DNA from: an uncultured Duncaniella sp.
Lineage (GTDB): Bacteria; Bacteroidota; Bacteroidia; Bacteroidales; Muribaculaceae
Direction of reading: 5' to 3'
Length of the DNA: 40,508 nt
NCBI GenBank assembly: GCA_910578515.1
Contig: CAJTQR010000005.1
Span: forward strand, 320,944-361,451
The translations under genes were made by a program, and so were the position numbers. Below are positions 24,284-33,186 of this stretch, piece after piece (positions within the stretch are counted from its first letter, which is position 1; each line of letters begins with the position of its first letter). The notes under the pieces are model-generated. The model had not been told where the DNA came from. It was given only the letters and a program-made list of their open reading frames with translations, and searched no databases.

Positions 24284-25893
24284 TTCTTGAAAATGTTTAG
24301 ACCTTTTTGTAGCTTACCATTCTTAAATCCTTTTGAACGAATTAAGAGTTTCTTTACCACGTTTGCTGCCGGTGCTTCATTGAAAAGGCAATAATCTTGA
24401 AAGCAAACCTGCCCCAGAGAGAAAGGAATTCGTTCAACCTTACCTCCATTAATTTCGTAATCTCGACATATTTTTTCAAGACCATTATAGAAGCCCTTAT
24501 AGTTATCTTCTATATATTTCGACAAGATTTCGACAAGTCTCTGTCCTACGACTCCGGTCTTATCAACCTTAGTAAGCATAAGATAGATCGCATCTGTCTC
24601 AGTCTTGAATATCTTTGTGCGTTCAATATACCGTAAGGCTGCGTCAAGATACTCCGTTTGACTGAGACCCTCGTACTTACGATTTTCACCTCCATATTCA
24701 AGTACAAAGAAATGTATCTTTCTGTTTACGGTACGATTATCAACAAGGACATTGGTCAGAGTGTCAAGTGCCTTTACCTCATCTTCTGACATATCCTCGC
24801 CAGCATCAGACTTATACATGCATCTCACCAACTCACCTGCTAAATCGATGCAAGTAATTGGATGAGACGCTCCATTTTCGTCTTCAAGATCAAATCCCAT
24901 CTCATATGTGGAGTAAATGGATGTTCCTTCAGGAAGTGTCCCAACTTTACCATCGGACTTAAACAATTGAGACAGACGAGTCATATATCCATAACCTTGA
25001 CAATCCGGATCTTTGGACATACTTCTCGCAACTGTACCATTATTTGCGACAGACATTACTGCACCTAAAGCACAACTTTTGCCGGAAGATGGGATTCCCC
25101 AAAAGTATACTTCGGTAGATACTTTATTGATTTTTTTCAGTTCTTTGGGAAGACCAAATCTTTGTGTTGACTCTCCTTTAGCAAGATGCTGAATAAATCT
25201 ATTGTCAATCCCAATGTGCCTAAAATCGGTGTACTCAAGATACCCCTCATTTATGAGTTTCTTAAGTACAGATGCTCGTAACAAGTTATTATCTCGTTTA
25301 ATTACCTCAAGAAGATCGTTTCTTGTAATCTTTTTTCTCTGAAGACACCGAATAATCTCTTGGACAATTGCAGCATCAGGATCGTTGACACTCTTGTCTG
25401 TCTGGATTGCATTGATACGATCTATAAGAGCGTCAACATCAAATCCAAGGAACTCTTCTTCTTGAAGCGCATTTATTAGCTTTCTTGCTTCAATACAATT
25501 AGAACTTTCAGGGTTTTCCCTGATGAAAGTTCTAAGAGCCTCGATATTCTGCTTGTCTACAGATGCCCAAGCCGACTGTTTGGCTTGAGAATCTTTAGAT
25601 TTTTGAAGTCGTAAGATTGATGCTCGAGCTTCGTCTGCCCGACTGCTGTCAGGGTATGTTTTTAGGAATGACATAAAGGCATCTTCTGTGTTTGTTTGCA
25701 GAGCCTTTTGCCAATCCTCATCTTCAGAGCTGGCAAGCATACGTTGTACTTCCCGCCTTACATTGGCGGGGAAGTAGCCATCAGTGTCTTCACACAACTC
25801 ATCGAACGTAACGATACCGGACTTGATGTAATCTACCAATTCCGAAGCCGAGTACTGTTCGATGTTGTCGATTATTGCTTGTTTACTTGGCAT
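24280..25893 (-). CDS. P-loop GTPase with N-terminal adaptor module
   Basis: This 537-residue protein starts at the ATG at 25893, giving an N-terminus homologous to the DUF805 neighbour; the codon at 25962 would overlap that gene. Residues 1-53 are the shared module. TPR-like helices (60-145) and a second, looser copy (about 170-220) follow. The C-terminal NTPase has a P-loop GIPSSGKS (266-273), a DLAGE switch-like motif (350-354) and TKVD (441-444), the pattern of TRAFAC GTPases with G4 [NT]KxD. It lacks membrane segments and is probably the cytoplasmic switch coupled to the adjacent PEGA-like membrane protein. I cannot assign the exact GTPase family. Confidence 0.75.
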   Translation of the reverse strand: MPSKQAIIDNIEQYSASELVDYIKSGIVTFDELCEDTDGYFPANVRREVQRMLASSEDEDWQKALQTNTEDAFMSFLKTYPDSSRADEARASILRLQKSKDSQAKQSAWASVDKQNIEALRTFIRENPESSNCIEARKLINALQEEEFLGFDVDALIDRINAIQTDKSVNDPDAAIVQEIIRCLQRKKITRNDLLEVIKRDNNLLRASVLKKLINEGYLEYTDFRHIGIDNRFIQHLAKGESTQRFGLPKELKKINKVSTEVYFWGIPSSGKSCALGAVMSVANNGTVARSMSKDPDCQGYGYMTRLSQLFKSDGKVGTLPEGTSIYSTYEMGFDLEDENGASHPITCIDLAGELVRCMYKSDAGEDMSEDEVKALDTLTNVLVDNRTVNRKIHFFVLEYGGENRKYEGLSQTEYLDAALRYIERTKIFKTETDAIYLMLTKVDKTGVVGQRLVEILSKYIEDNYKGFYNGLEKICRDYEINGGKVERIPFSLGQVCFQDYCLFNEAPAANVVKKLLIRSKGFKNGKLQKGLNIFKK

Positions 25894-25909
25894 ATTTTTG
25901 ATAAGTATA

Positions 25910-26599
25910 TTATTCTTTTGGATTTGTACCGTATTCGTTTTCACCATCATCACTTCCGCCAAATAGCATCACGAAACCATAGAAAGGTATAATCTGATAC
26001 CATCCTGAGTTTCCACGATCATGGCATCTCTTCGCTCCTTGAGCCCAGAAGAACCAATATGCGGGTATTATACTTACCAGTACGATAAGAGCTAATACTG
26101 GATTGGGGTCTTGCGTTTCGGTAATGGCACTGAAAATTGCATACCATATCATAAATATGATAAATGATATGCCATATTCAGTCCTTCTTATTCTCCCTTT
26201 GAAAGAGAAAGGACGTTTGAACATCCCCGAATTATCAATAATATCTTCCTGATAATTGACAGAAACTTCCTCCAACGGTACATTTGAGGTCGTCAAGACC
26301 TCTGTCGTACCCATAGCGATTGCCGGGATGCCGGATTCCACAACATTCTCAGCTGTTTCTTGTGGCAACGTATGGCTTTCCGTGCTGTTGTCTTCATCTG
26401 GAGATACTTCATCTGTTATAGTTGAATCACCCTCGGTGGATGCGTTCAGCTGCTCCTCTATGCGTTTGCGTAGAAGAGGACTAAGATTTCCACTTTTGCT
26501 CAGTTCATAGAGACTAATTTCTCCGCCACGAATAGCATCTGCGATTTCAGAGGCACTATATTCTCTAATGTTGTTAAGTATTTGATCCTTTGTAGCCAT
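25910..26599 (-). CDS. DUF805 membrane protein with N-terminal adaptor module
   Basis: This 229-residue protein starts at the ATG at 26599, 1 nt after the preceding stop, which gives MATKDQILNNI, the same module start as in the next gene. Residues 1-52 (YSASEIADAIRGGEISLYEL, then LLRKRIEEQL) resemble the GTPase's N-terminus. An acidic Ser/Thr/Glu-rich linker follows to about 125. The C-terminal DUF805 domain begins FSFKGRIRRTEYG, has two TM segments, and ends GAKRCHDRGNSGWYQIIPFYG with NEYGTNPKE. DUF805 proteins are inner-membrane proteins of unknown function. The shared module could link this protein physically to the GTPase. Confidence 0.8.
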   Translation of the reverse strand: MATKDQILNNIREYSASEIADAIRGGEISLYELSKSGNLSPLLRKRIEEQLNASTEGDSTITDEVSPDEDNSTESHTLPQETAENVVESGIPAIAMGTTEVLTTSNVPLEEVSVNYQEDIIDNSGMFKRPFSFKGRIRRTEYGISFIIFMIWYAIFSAITETQDPNPVLALIVLVSIIPAYWFFWAQGAKRCHDRGNSGWYQIIPFYGFVMLFGGSDDGENEYGTNPKE

Positions 26600-26600
26600 A

Positions 26601-27638
26601 TTAAAAAGAGGGATAGTCGTTATCTTCTTCAAGGTTTAAAGTCAGTTCATCTTCGTCTTCATCATTGGTCTTAGGATGTTTCCTTTTGCTTTTGTGAGTT
26701 TTATTATGTTTTGAGTTCTCATTACCAACAAGTCGCACAACACTTTTTGTATGTCTCTCCTGAATGAAATATGGGAACATTAGCATTAGGTAAACTATGA
26801 TTCCGAAAACAATTGCAGTTAATGTGGGAAACTTTTGTGTGGTATATGTCGCAGTCAAGCTCTCAATCCCAATAACCGCCTTTTGTGCTTCATTGCTTGA
26901 AAATTTTGGAACTTCATTAACGAGAGCCTCATTAGACATCTCTCTTGCAGCGAAACTCTTGAGTTGATTTTCCCAGCTATTTAAGGCAGATACAATCTCA
27001 CGTGTGTTACCAAGCAAAAATACATTCCAAGTGCTTGCTCCATGTGAGGCATCATCGATCCATTTAACAGCTACTGTTTTTAATGAATCATAGTTTTGAG
27101 AAAGGAGTTGAAGACGAAGCGTCTCAACCATGTTCTCCTTTTGTATATTTGCCCTTCCATCTTCATATCCGGCATCCTTGAATGCTTTAATATTGGATGA
27201 TTTATTTGCGATTATCTGATTCAGAGATTTTTCGTATGCTTCAATACGTCCATTGGAGTATGTCTCATAATCATCAAAGAGTTTTTTTGAACTATTTATG
27301 GATTCTGAAAAAGCATTCACAATTTCATCATTTTTGCTATGAACCGTCCAAAAATGTGACATGGCAATCATGCCTCCAATAAGTATTATTGGGGAACCGA
27401 ATACAAAAATACGCTCAAATATAATCTTTTTATTCATCTTTTCTCCGGAGGCTTTCATCTGTTGTGCGCCAATGAAGAATATGATAAATAGCAAGTCTGT
27501 CACGCCCATACCTATGAGAGCGTATGTGAAATTTCCATTTGTAAGGTATGTGTACCCAACAAAGGAAATATAACTTACCGCAATTAGAGCCAAGAATGCA
27601 ATTATATGGCCCCATGAAAATTGTAGTTTTTCGTTCAT
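26601..27638 (-). CDS. Four-TM membrane protein of unknown family
   Basis: This 345-residue protein has three N-terminal TM segments (about 9-31, 35-58 and 74-96), a helical soluble region of about 165 residues, a fourth TM (about 268-290, LTAIVFGIIVYLMLMFPYF) and a basic-then-acidic cytoplasmic tail (KTHKSKRKHPK, then DEDEDELTLNLEEDNDYPSF). The loop between TM3 and TM4 should lie outside the cytoplasm. Its ATG overlaps the subtilisin gene's stop by 1 nt, so the two are made together. No family is recognised; position suggests it partners the protease or DUF805 protein in the inner membrane. Confidence 0.65.
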   Translation of the reverse strand: MNEKLQFSWGHIIAFLALIAVSYISFVGYTYLTNGNFTYALIGMGVTDLLFIIFFIGAQQMKASGEKMNKKIIFERIFVFGSPIILIGGMIAMSHFWTVHSKNDEIVNAFSESINSSKKLFDDYETYSNGRIEAYEKSLNQIIANKSSNIKAFKDAGYEDGRANIQKENMVETLRLQLLSQNYDSLKTVAVKWIDDASHGASTWNVFLLGNTREIVSALNSWENQLKSFAAREMSNEALVNEVPKFSSNEAQKAVIGIESLTATYTTQKFPTLTAIVFGIIVYLMLMFPYFIQERHTKSVVRLVGNENSKHNKTHKSKRKHPKTNDEDEDELTLNLEEDNDYPSF

Positions 27639-30361
27639 TATCGTTTATTTTCTGGTAGTTGACCTTCTAATTCAATAATTTTTTGTTTATATATAGCAAT
27701 TAAACGCCGAATTGCGTCAAAATCACTTTCATTCTCCTGTATTGGTATTGCCGCATTGCCATCTGAAATGACAACGGCATTCCCAGTTTCGGTAATGGGT
27801 TCAACAATCACACCAGTGGTAGGTTCTGACCATGATGCGGGTATGTCTCCGTCCATGGTGCTTCTGTCAGGTTGCGGTACGGGACGTACGTTTCTTGCGG
27901 TTGGTTTGCTGAAATCGCCGCGTTCAACAGCGTCAAGAGCCAAATTAACCTGAACCATCGGTGGCATATTGCCATACACGTCAATACCGGTCTTGTACAA
28001 CACGTTATTCGCTTGTTCAACGGTCAAGTCCTTTTTTAATGTCTTCATCAATGCTATTGTTCCGCTTACGATAGGAGCAGCCATGCTCGTTCCATCACAA
28101 CTTCTGAAATTTCCTTTTGGGAAAGAAGAATATATCTCCTTTCCCGGTGCCGAAATATCAGTGCAAGGTCCGTAGTTGGTAAAATCTGTGGGATACAATT
28201 TTTGATCAACCGCACCAACTGTAACTGCAACAGAAGTCCGATTTTCCGGTGGAATACTTGACAGTATATCATCATTCCCGGCTGCAAAAACAAGAATTGT
28301 ATTCTTACTTGCTGCAAGGCGGCATACCCTATTCCACAATTTCTCTACATTCTTGAACTGCGTTTGAGCAATCTGATTTTGCAATTCGATTGGTAGTTGA
28401 TTGAGACCTTGAAAAGATGGGCCAATGGAGATATTAACAACATCTGCACCTTTATGTACAGCATACATGATTCCACTTACTAATGCCGAAAGCGGACACA
28501 TATTGTTATCAATTACCTGAACAGGCATAAGCATACAATCTGGAGCTATACCGGCTGCTCCTTGATCCATATATTGCAGTGAACCGACCGCAAGTCCGGC
28601 TGTATGTGTTCCATGACCATCTCCATTGCTCAACTGATTGTTTTGCGTATAGACATTGTAAGCATTAACAATTCTATCTTTAAAAATAGGGTGTGTGGCA
28701 TCTATGCCATCGTCCACCACAGCAACGACAACAGACGGAGAGCCTTTTGTGATTGCCCATCCTTCGGGTGCTTTGACAGCTTTAAGATGCCATCCGGGAG
28801 ATGAATTAGACGTTGTGCTGAGATGACCATTTAACTCATATATTTCCTCATCAAAAACTATGAATTCGTGATTTGGAATCTTGGAGTTTATACTTCGTCT
28901 AATCTCATCTCTTTCCGCTTCAGGAATTTGAACTACCATGGATTTCACATCTCGGTCAAATCCTATGATACTATAACGGTCATCAGGATAAGCACGCTTA
29001 AAATCATTGGCCAAAGCGTCAATGTTATCGTTTTCGTCTTCCAGAAACAAGAAGAGTCTGTTCGCAATAATAGGGGGAACTCCGGGTTCTCGTTCTATAG
29101 GAGGCAAATTTCCATCCTCCTCACGTATTGGAGGCACCACTGAAGACTCATCGGGGAGTCGGTCGTCATTTAATTCAATAGGTCTAATAACACCATTATT
29201 ATCAATGGTGTCACCATCTATAGTTACAATCCTATCTTGATCTACAACGCCGTTTGTCTCACGTGTGCAACCATGACAGCCACGGAGTAACCATGATAAC
29301 AGCAATAGTATAATGAGTGCCAACAATAGCCATAGCAGCCATTTAGCGCATCCTTTCCCAGTTAGGAATAGCCAAATCTTTTTATACCATGGTATTCGCT
29401 CTTCATATATGGCATCAAATGTGATATTGCCGGATACAAGATGATTCTCTGGATTGGTATTCCATCCCTTGAATACATATCCCTTTTTTGCCTCTACCGA
29501 AGGAATTTCAGATGACAGGATGCGAGAACCTATTTTCTTGGACATAGAAGAGGCTCCACGCACAGTCCCATTTTCCCCGACGTTAAAGGAACAAAGTGCC
29601 ATCCGGGGTTCTTCCGGTTTAGGAGGAATTGGAGGAACAGGAGGAGTTGGAGTAATATTTTGCTTCTCGAATCTCGCATGAAACTCCATATCCGATTTCA
29701 CTATAAGGCCAAGCGGCGCAGGTTCCCACCCAATGAAAGTATAACCATCATTAGGGGTTACCTCAGGTATGTCATTACTGGTAATTTCAGAACCTTCCGC
29801 AAGCGAAATGTGTTTGGATAATTTTAAAATTGAGCCGTTCTCACCTACCTCAAAATAGAGCTTGTGTTTAATCATCGATGGCGATTCATGAACCAGTTCA
29901 CCCTTACTAATATGTTTTCGTGAATCAGGTGTCATGCCCCAAGCCAAAAGATACACTTTGTCATCACAGCAATAGATGAAATCATCGTCTATATACCGCA
30001 ATGCACATGCCATAATTTGTAAATCCTCACCGGAAAGAGTTTCTAAAGCTGCCTTATAATGTGCTATAGTAGAATTCTTAATCTGCTTAAAACGTTCCCT
30101 TTTATCACCATCCAGAGAACTGAATCTTTCCGGTGTCTCAGTCCATTCATCAATGTACCAATTGACTGCATCTTCACTCGGAGCATAATCAGGAGCGGCG
30201 AGAAAATGTATGTATTGCGGGGAGATGACACGCCGTATGACGCTATGAACGCTATCATAACGTTTATACAGAGGATCATGCCCTATGCCCTGATAGTCGG
30301 TGAAGTCACAAATATCAGTGCTACCAACCTTCCTTTTGCCTATAAATGTATGTCTATCCAT
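27638..30361 (-). CDS. Membrane-tethered subtilisin-like protease with InlB-like repeats
   Basis: This 907-residue protein starts at the ATG at 30361, 5 nt after the SrfC-like stop; one at 30388 would overlap it. Residues 1-155 are unassigned. Two InlB B-repeat-like units follow (about 165-235 with YTFIGWEP, and 255-320 with YVFKGWNTNP), then a TM (about 338-360, KWLLWLLLALIILLLLSWLL). An acidic Pro-rich linker leads to an S8 protease domain (about 523-790) with Asp in AVVDDGID (about 550), His in GHGTHTAG (about 583), Asn in FAAGND (about 696) and Ser in GTSMAAP (about 759). The triad is complete. Basic residues before the TM place the repeats inside and the protease outside the cytoplasm. 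Confidence 0.9.
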   Translation of the reverse strand: MDRHTFIGKRKVGSTDICDFTDYQGIGHDPLYKRYDSVHSVIRRVISPQYIHFLAAPDYAPSEDAVNWYIDEWTETPERFSSLDGDKRERFKQIKNSTIAHYKAALETLSGEDLQIMACALRYIDDDFIYCCDDKVYLLAWGMTPDSRKHISKGELVHESPSMIKHKLYFEVGENGSILKLSKHISLAEGSEITSNDIPEVTPNDGYTFIGWEPAPLGLIVKSDMEFHARFEKQNITPTPPVPPIPPKPEEPRMALCSFNVGENGTVRGASSMSKKIGSRILSSEIPSVEAKKGYVFKGWNTNPENHLVSGNITFDAIYEERIPWYKKIWLFLTGKGCAKWLLWLLLALIILLLLSWLLRGCHGCTRETNGVVDQDRIVTIDGDTIDNNGVIRPIELNDDRLPDESSVVPPIREEDGNLPPIEREPGVPPIIANRLFLFLEDENDNIDALANDFKRAYPDDRYSIIGFDRDVKSMVVQIPEAERDEIRRSINSKIPNHEFIVFDEEIYELNGHLSTTSNSSPGWHLKAVKAPEGWAITKGSPSVVVAVVDDGIDATHPIFKDRIVNAYNVYTQNNQLSNGDGHGTHTAGLAVGSLQYMDQGAAGIAPDCMLMPVQVIDNNMCPLSALVSGIMYAVHKGADVVNISIGPSFQGLNQLPIELQNQIAQTQFKNVEKLWNRVCRLAASKNTILVFAAGNDDILSSIPPENRTSVAVTVGAVDQKLYPTDFTNYGPCTDISAPGKEIYSSFPKGNFRSCDGTSMAAPIVSGTIALMKTLKKDLTVEQANNVLYKTGIDVYGNMPPMVQVNLALDAVERGDFSKPTARNVRPVPQPDRSTMDGDIPASWSEPTTGVIVEPITETGNAVVISDGNAAIPIQENESDFDAIRRLIAIYKQKIIELEGQLPENKR

Positions 30362-30366
30362 AGCTT

Positions 30367-33183
30367 TTAGTTGTAAAGAGGTTGACAACGTTCTATAAGT
30401 TCTTTCACTCGCTCATTGCTCATTGGATCGCAATGAGATATATCTGAGGAGTATATTAGACCAATAATAACGAAATTCTCCCACCTCTGATAATTGTTCC
30501 AGAAGGGCAGTTTCCGCAGAACATTAATATCTATTCTCCCCTTATTTACAATGGAAGCAGATTCATCGAAGACTTTAAGAGTCGCAATTAGGGGTTGTGC
30601 GGCTCTTGTCTTGTTCCATCCAGCAGGTGTAAAATCTACTGGAAGATGACAATTGTTGGCTTTGACTTTGAGAGTCTCAATATCATCATCAGACATATAG
30701 TGACGACCAACTGTGCTGACAAAATTATTGAGTGTTAATGATGCAAAATCGCCAATTGCATTGGGTTGTTCTCCTTCAGAAAATATTTCCGTATATCGGG
30801 TGATTTTATCAGAGATAGATTGACGTACATTCAATTTCTTGAACAAATTCACCAGCATAAAGACAACCTCATCAGCATGTGGAAGTATTGAGGTCAATTC
30901 CTGTGCCTTGGCATTTAGGTGATTAACCCAATAATCTACAATATGCTTGGTGATTACGTCTCCAACAGTTGACAGGGTTAAGATTTCTTTAGATATAACA
31001 TCTTCAAGTTCAAAGCCCTGATCTTTCAAATACTGTCGCAACTCGTCTATATTGTCCAATATATAGAAATTTAGTAACCTCTCAATATTGCTCTCCCTGT
31101 CTTGATTGATGTCAATACCAGCGCTCGCTCTAATAAAATTGATTGCGCTGAAATCTTTAGGAGTATCCGTATGGCAGACAATAATGTCATATGCAATATT
31201 CCGCAAAGCCTCTGGACTAACCATCAATTTATCAAGAATTCGTCCAAATGCGGCTGGATTACTTGCTATGGTTTGCATCAAAGATCGGCGTATATCTCCC
31301 GCTATAAGTCGCACCTTCTTATTTTTAGCCTCGGTATCTTCTGGCTCATAGAATACCTCCAAAGCTTTAATAAGCTCTTGTTTTAATAAGTCTAACTGCT
31401 TGCGGTATCTTTCTTTACGTGCGTTATCAAGGACACTTGATATTGTATCTAAATCTTTAATAATGGCTTTGGAACCATCATTGTTGAGTGTGGCAACATC
31501 GTTCCAAGTTTGTTCGGGATTGCTAAAATATTGCCGAACAAACTTGTTCCTCAAAAAACTATCTTTCAGTCGATCAAGATAATCAGGGAAATCGGCGTGA
31601 ATATGAATTCCCGTTTCTTCGGACTTAATTACTCCGTCACTGTAGCCATCAAACAGTCCATTTTTCCCCGACCAATAGAAATCTCTTAGCGGATAAATGT
31701 TTTGAAATGGCATTAAATCACCGTTGGGAGAAATAACCCATTCCTCAAGCCATCTGTTTGGCTTTATGATTTCGGGGAAAACAGTATCGAAACGATTCCA
31801 ATGTTTATCAAGTGTCTCGTAATCCTGAGATTTATCTGTCTTCGTCCTTTCTAAATCAATATTGAATTTAGTCGCAACGAAGAAAAGGGGCGCAATTCCA
31901 CATGTGGATTTCAATAGTTCGTATCTTTCTTTAGGAGAAAGTCCTATGTTTTCTTCAATCCAGTCATTTATGGTTTCGCCGATGGTGGGTTCCGCTTTCT
32001 GGTCATTATGATGGCAGAACAGCACGCTACTAATTTGCAAGGAACGAGAATATTTGTTGAAAAGGTAAGCGACCTTGCCACGACGCAACATTTTGGGGAG
32101 AACCGTTGCTATTTCTTTTTCCTTGTATTTTTCTCGTGAGCGTGCACCGGGAAAGTCGAGCAAATCCATCTTATTAAGGAATTTACGCTCGTTGGCTATT
32201 GTCTCTGGTAATTCAAAGGTTAACTCGGCAATGAGAGCAGACAAATCTCCTTTGCTAAAATTGGAAGCCAGAAGATGCCCATCCTTGTCATAGACATCTG
32301 TATGTATGATGTCTGAGCCAGTGTCTGTCTGGACTCCACAAACCGTATCAAGCCATTCAATTTTCAGGAGAGTTCCCTTACTTCTTAAAACAGCATTAAA
32401 CGGCACATAAACTTCTTGTTGAAAATCGAGTTTCTTATAGGCGTTTATAAGTGTAGTAAATAGTCTGTTAATTTCCTCATTTTGATTCCACAATAGACCA
32501 AATACATCAATCCACTTATCGTAAGGGATATATTGAATCACCGGAGCAATAACCTTGCAAAAATTGGATTGATAAATTGCTGCCGCACTATTACCTATCA
32601 CCTCTTTTACATAATCATTGATGTCCTTAATATCATCCTCGACTATAATACTGTGTTGAACTCTCCTGCTGCTCCATATCGAGCCAAGCTTATCAAGTTT
32701 TTGATTTATAGTATCATAAGGTATTATAGTATCGGGATTTATTTTAATGTCATTATAATATGAATCGGCAAGTAACAGGATGACATCTACCACCGAAAGA
32801 TTGATTATTTTTACGAAATTATCTTTCGTATGATTATCTTTTCTTATAGTAAAGCGTGTGATTACACCGGTTGATTCGATTTTCGCATTATTACCTCCAC
32901 TTGGGTTAAGTTCATCGATAAAACTGTATTCTCTTCCGTTATTTTCGATTACAAAAGGATGATTGGCTGATGACAACAAACTACTCATCAGGTAGGATTT
33001 TCCCACCTGACTTTCGCCGTATGCTGCCGCCGAACAATTTCCCACCAAGGCTTTCCGTATCTTCAAGAGCCTTCTACGGAACTCTTTCAGCTGCTCCGTA
33101 GGAAACGACTCCTTATGATACTCCTGCGCCCAAGCAAGTGTGTCATTAATTATTTTAATATGTTGGTCTATGTCGTGTATCAT
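30367..33183 (-). CDS. SrfC-like putative virulence factor, GTPase
   Basis: This 938-residue protein resembles SrfC of the enterobacterial srfABC locus. An N-terminal helical segment leads to a P-loop, GESQVGKS (residues 56-63), and a DxxG-type switch LLDFPGARSR (D343, G346) follows. The long interval between these motifs and the large helical C-terminus are like dynamin-type or SrfC GTPases. In Enterobacteriaceae srfC follows srfB, and here the SrfB-like gene precedes it by 3 nt, so the pair is conserved. SrfABC has been linked to virulence or cytotoxicity in some Gammaproteobacteria, but the molecular role is open. No signal peptide or TM is seen. Confidence 0.8.
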   Translation of the reverse strand: MIHDIDQHIKIINDTLAWAQEYHKESFPTEQLKEFRRRLLKIRKALVGNCSAAAYGESQVGKSYLMSSLLSSANHPFVIENNGREYSFIDELNPSGGNNAKIESTGVITRFTIRKDNHTKDNFVKIINLSVVDVILLLADSYYNDIKINPDTIIPYDTINQKLDKLGSIWSSRRVQHSIIVEDDIKDINDYVKEVIGNSAAAIYQSNFCKVIAPVIQYIPYDKWIDVFGLLWNQNEEINRLFTTLINAYKKLDFQQEVYVPFNAVLRSKGTLLKIEWLDTVCGVQTDTGSDIIHTDVYDKDGHLLASNFSKGDLSALIAELTFELPETIANERKFLNKMDLLDFPGARSREKYKEKEIATVLPKMLRRGKVAYLFNKYSRSLQISSVLFCHHNDQKAEPTIGETINDWIEENIGLSPKERYELLKSTCGIAPLFFVATKFNIDLERTKTDKSQDYETLDKHWNRFDTVFPEIIKPNRWLEEWVISPNGDLMPFQNIYPLRDFYWSGKNGLFDGYSDGVIKSEETGIHIHADFPDYLDRLKDSFLRNKFVRQYFSNPEQTWNDVATLNNDGSKAIIKDLDTISSVLDNARKERYRKQLDLLKQELIKALEVFYEPEDTEAKNKKVRLIAGDIRRSLMQTIASNPAAFGRILDKLMVSPEALRNIAYDIIVCHTDTPKDFSAINFIRASAGIDINQDRESNIERLLNFYILDNIDELRQYLKDQGFELEDVISKEILTLSTVGDVITKHIVDYWVNHLNAKAQELTSILPHADEVVFMLVNLFKKLNVRQSISDKITRYTEIFSEGEQPNAIGDFASLTLNNFVSTVGRHYMSDDDIETLKVKANNCHLPVDFTPAGWNKTRAAQPLIATLKVFDESASIVNKGRIDINVLRKLPFWNNYQRWENFVIIGLIYSSDISHCDPMSNERVKELIERCQPLYN

Positions 33184-33186
33184 AAT

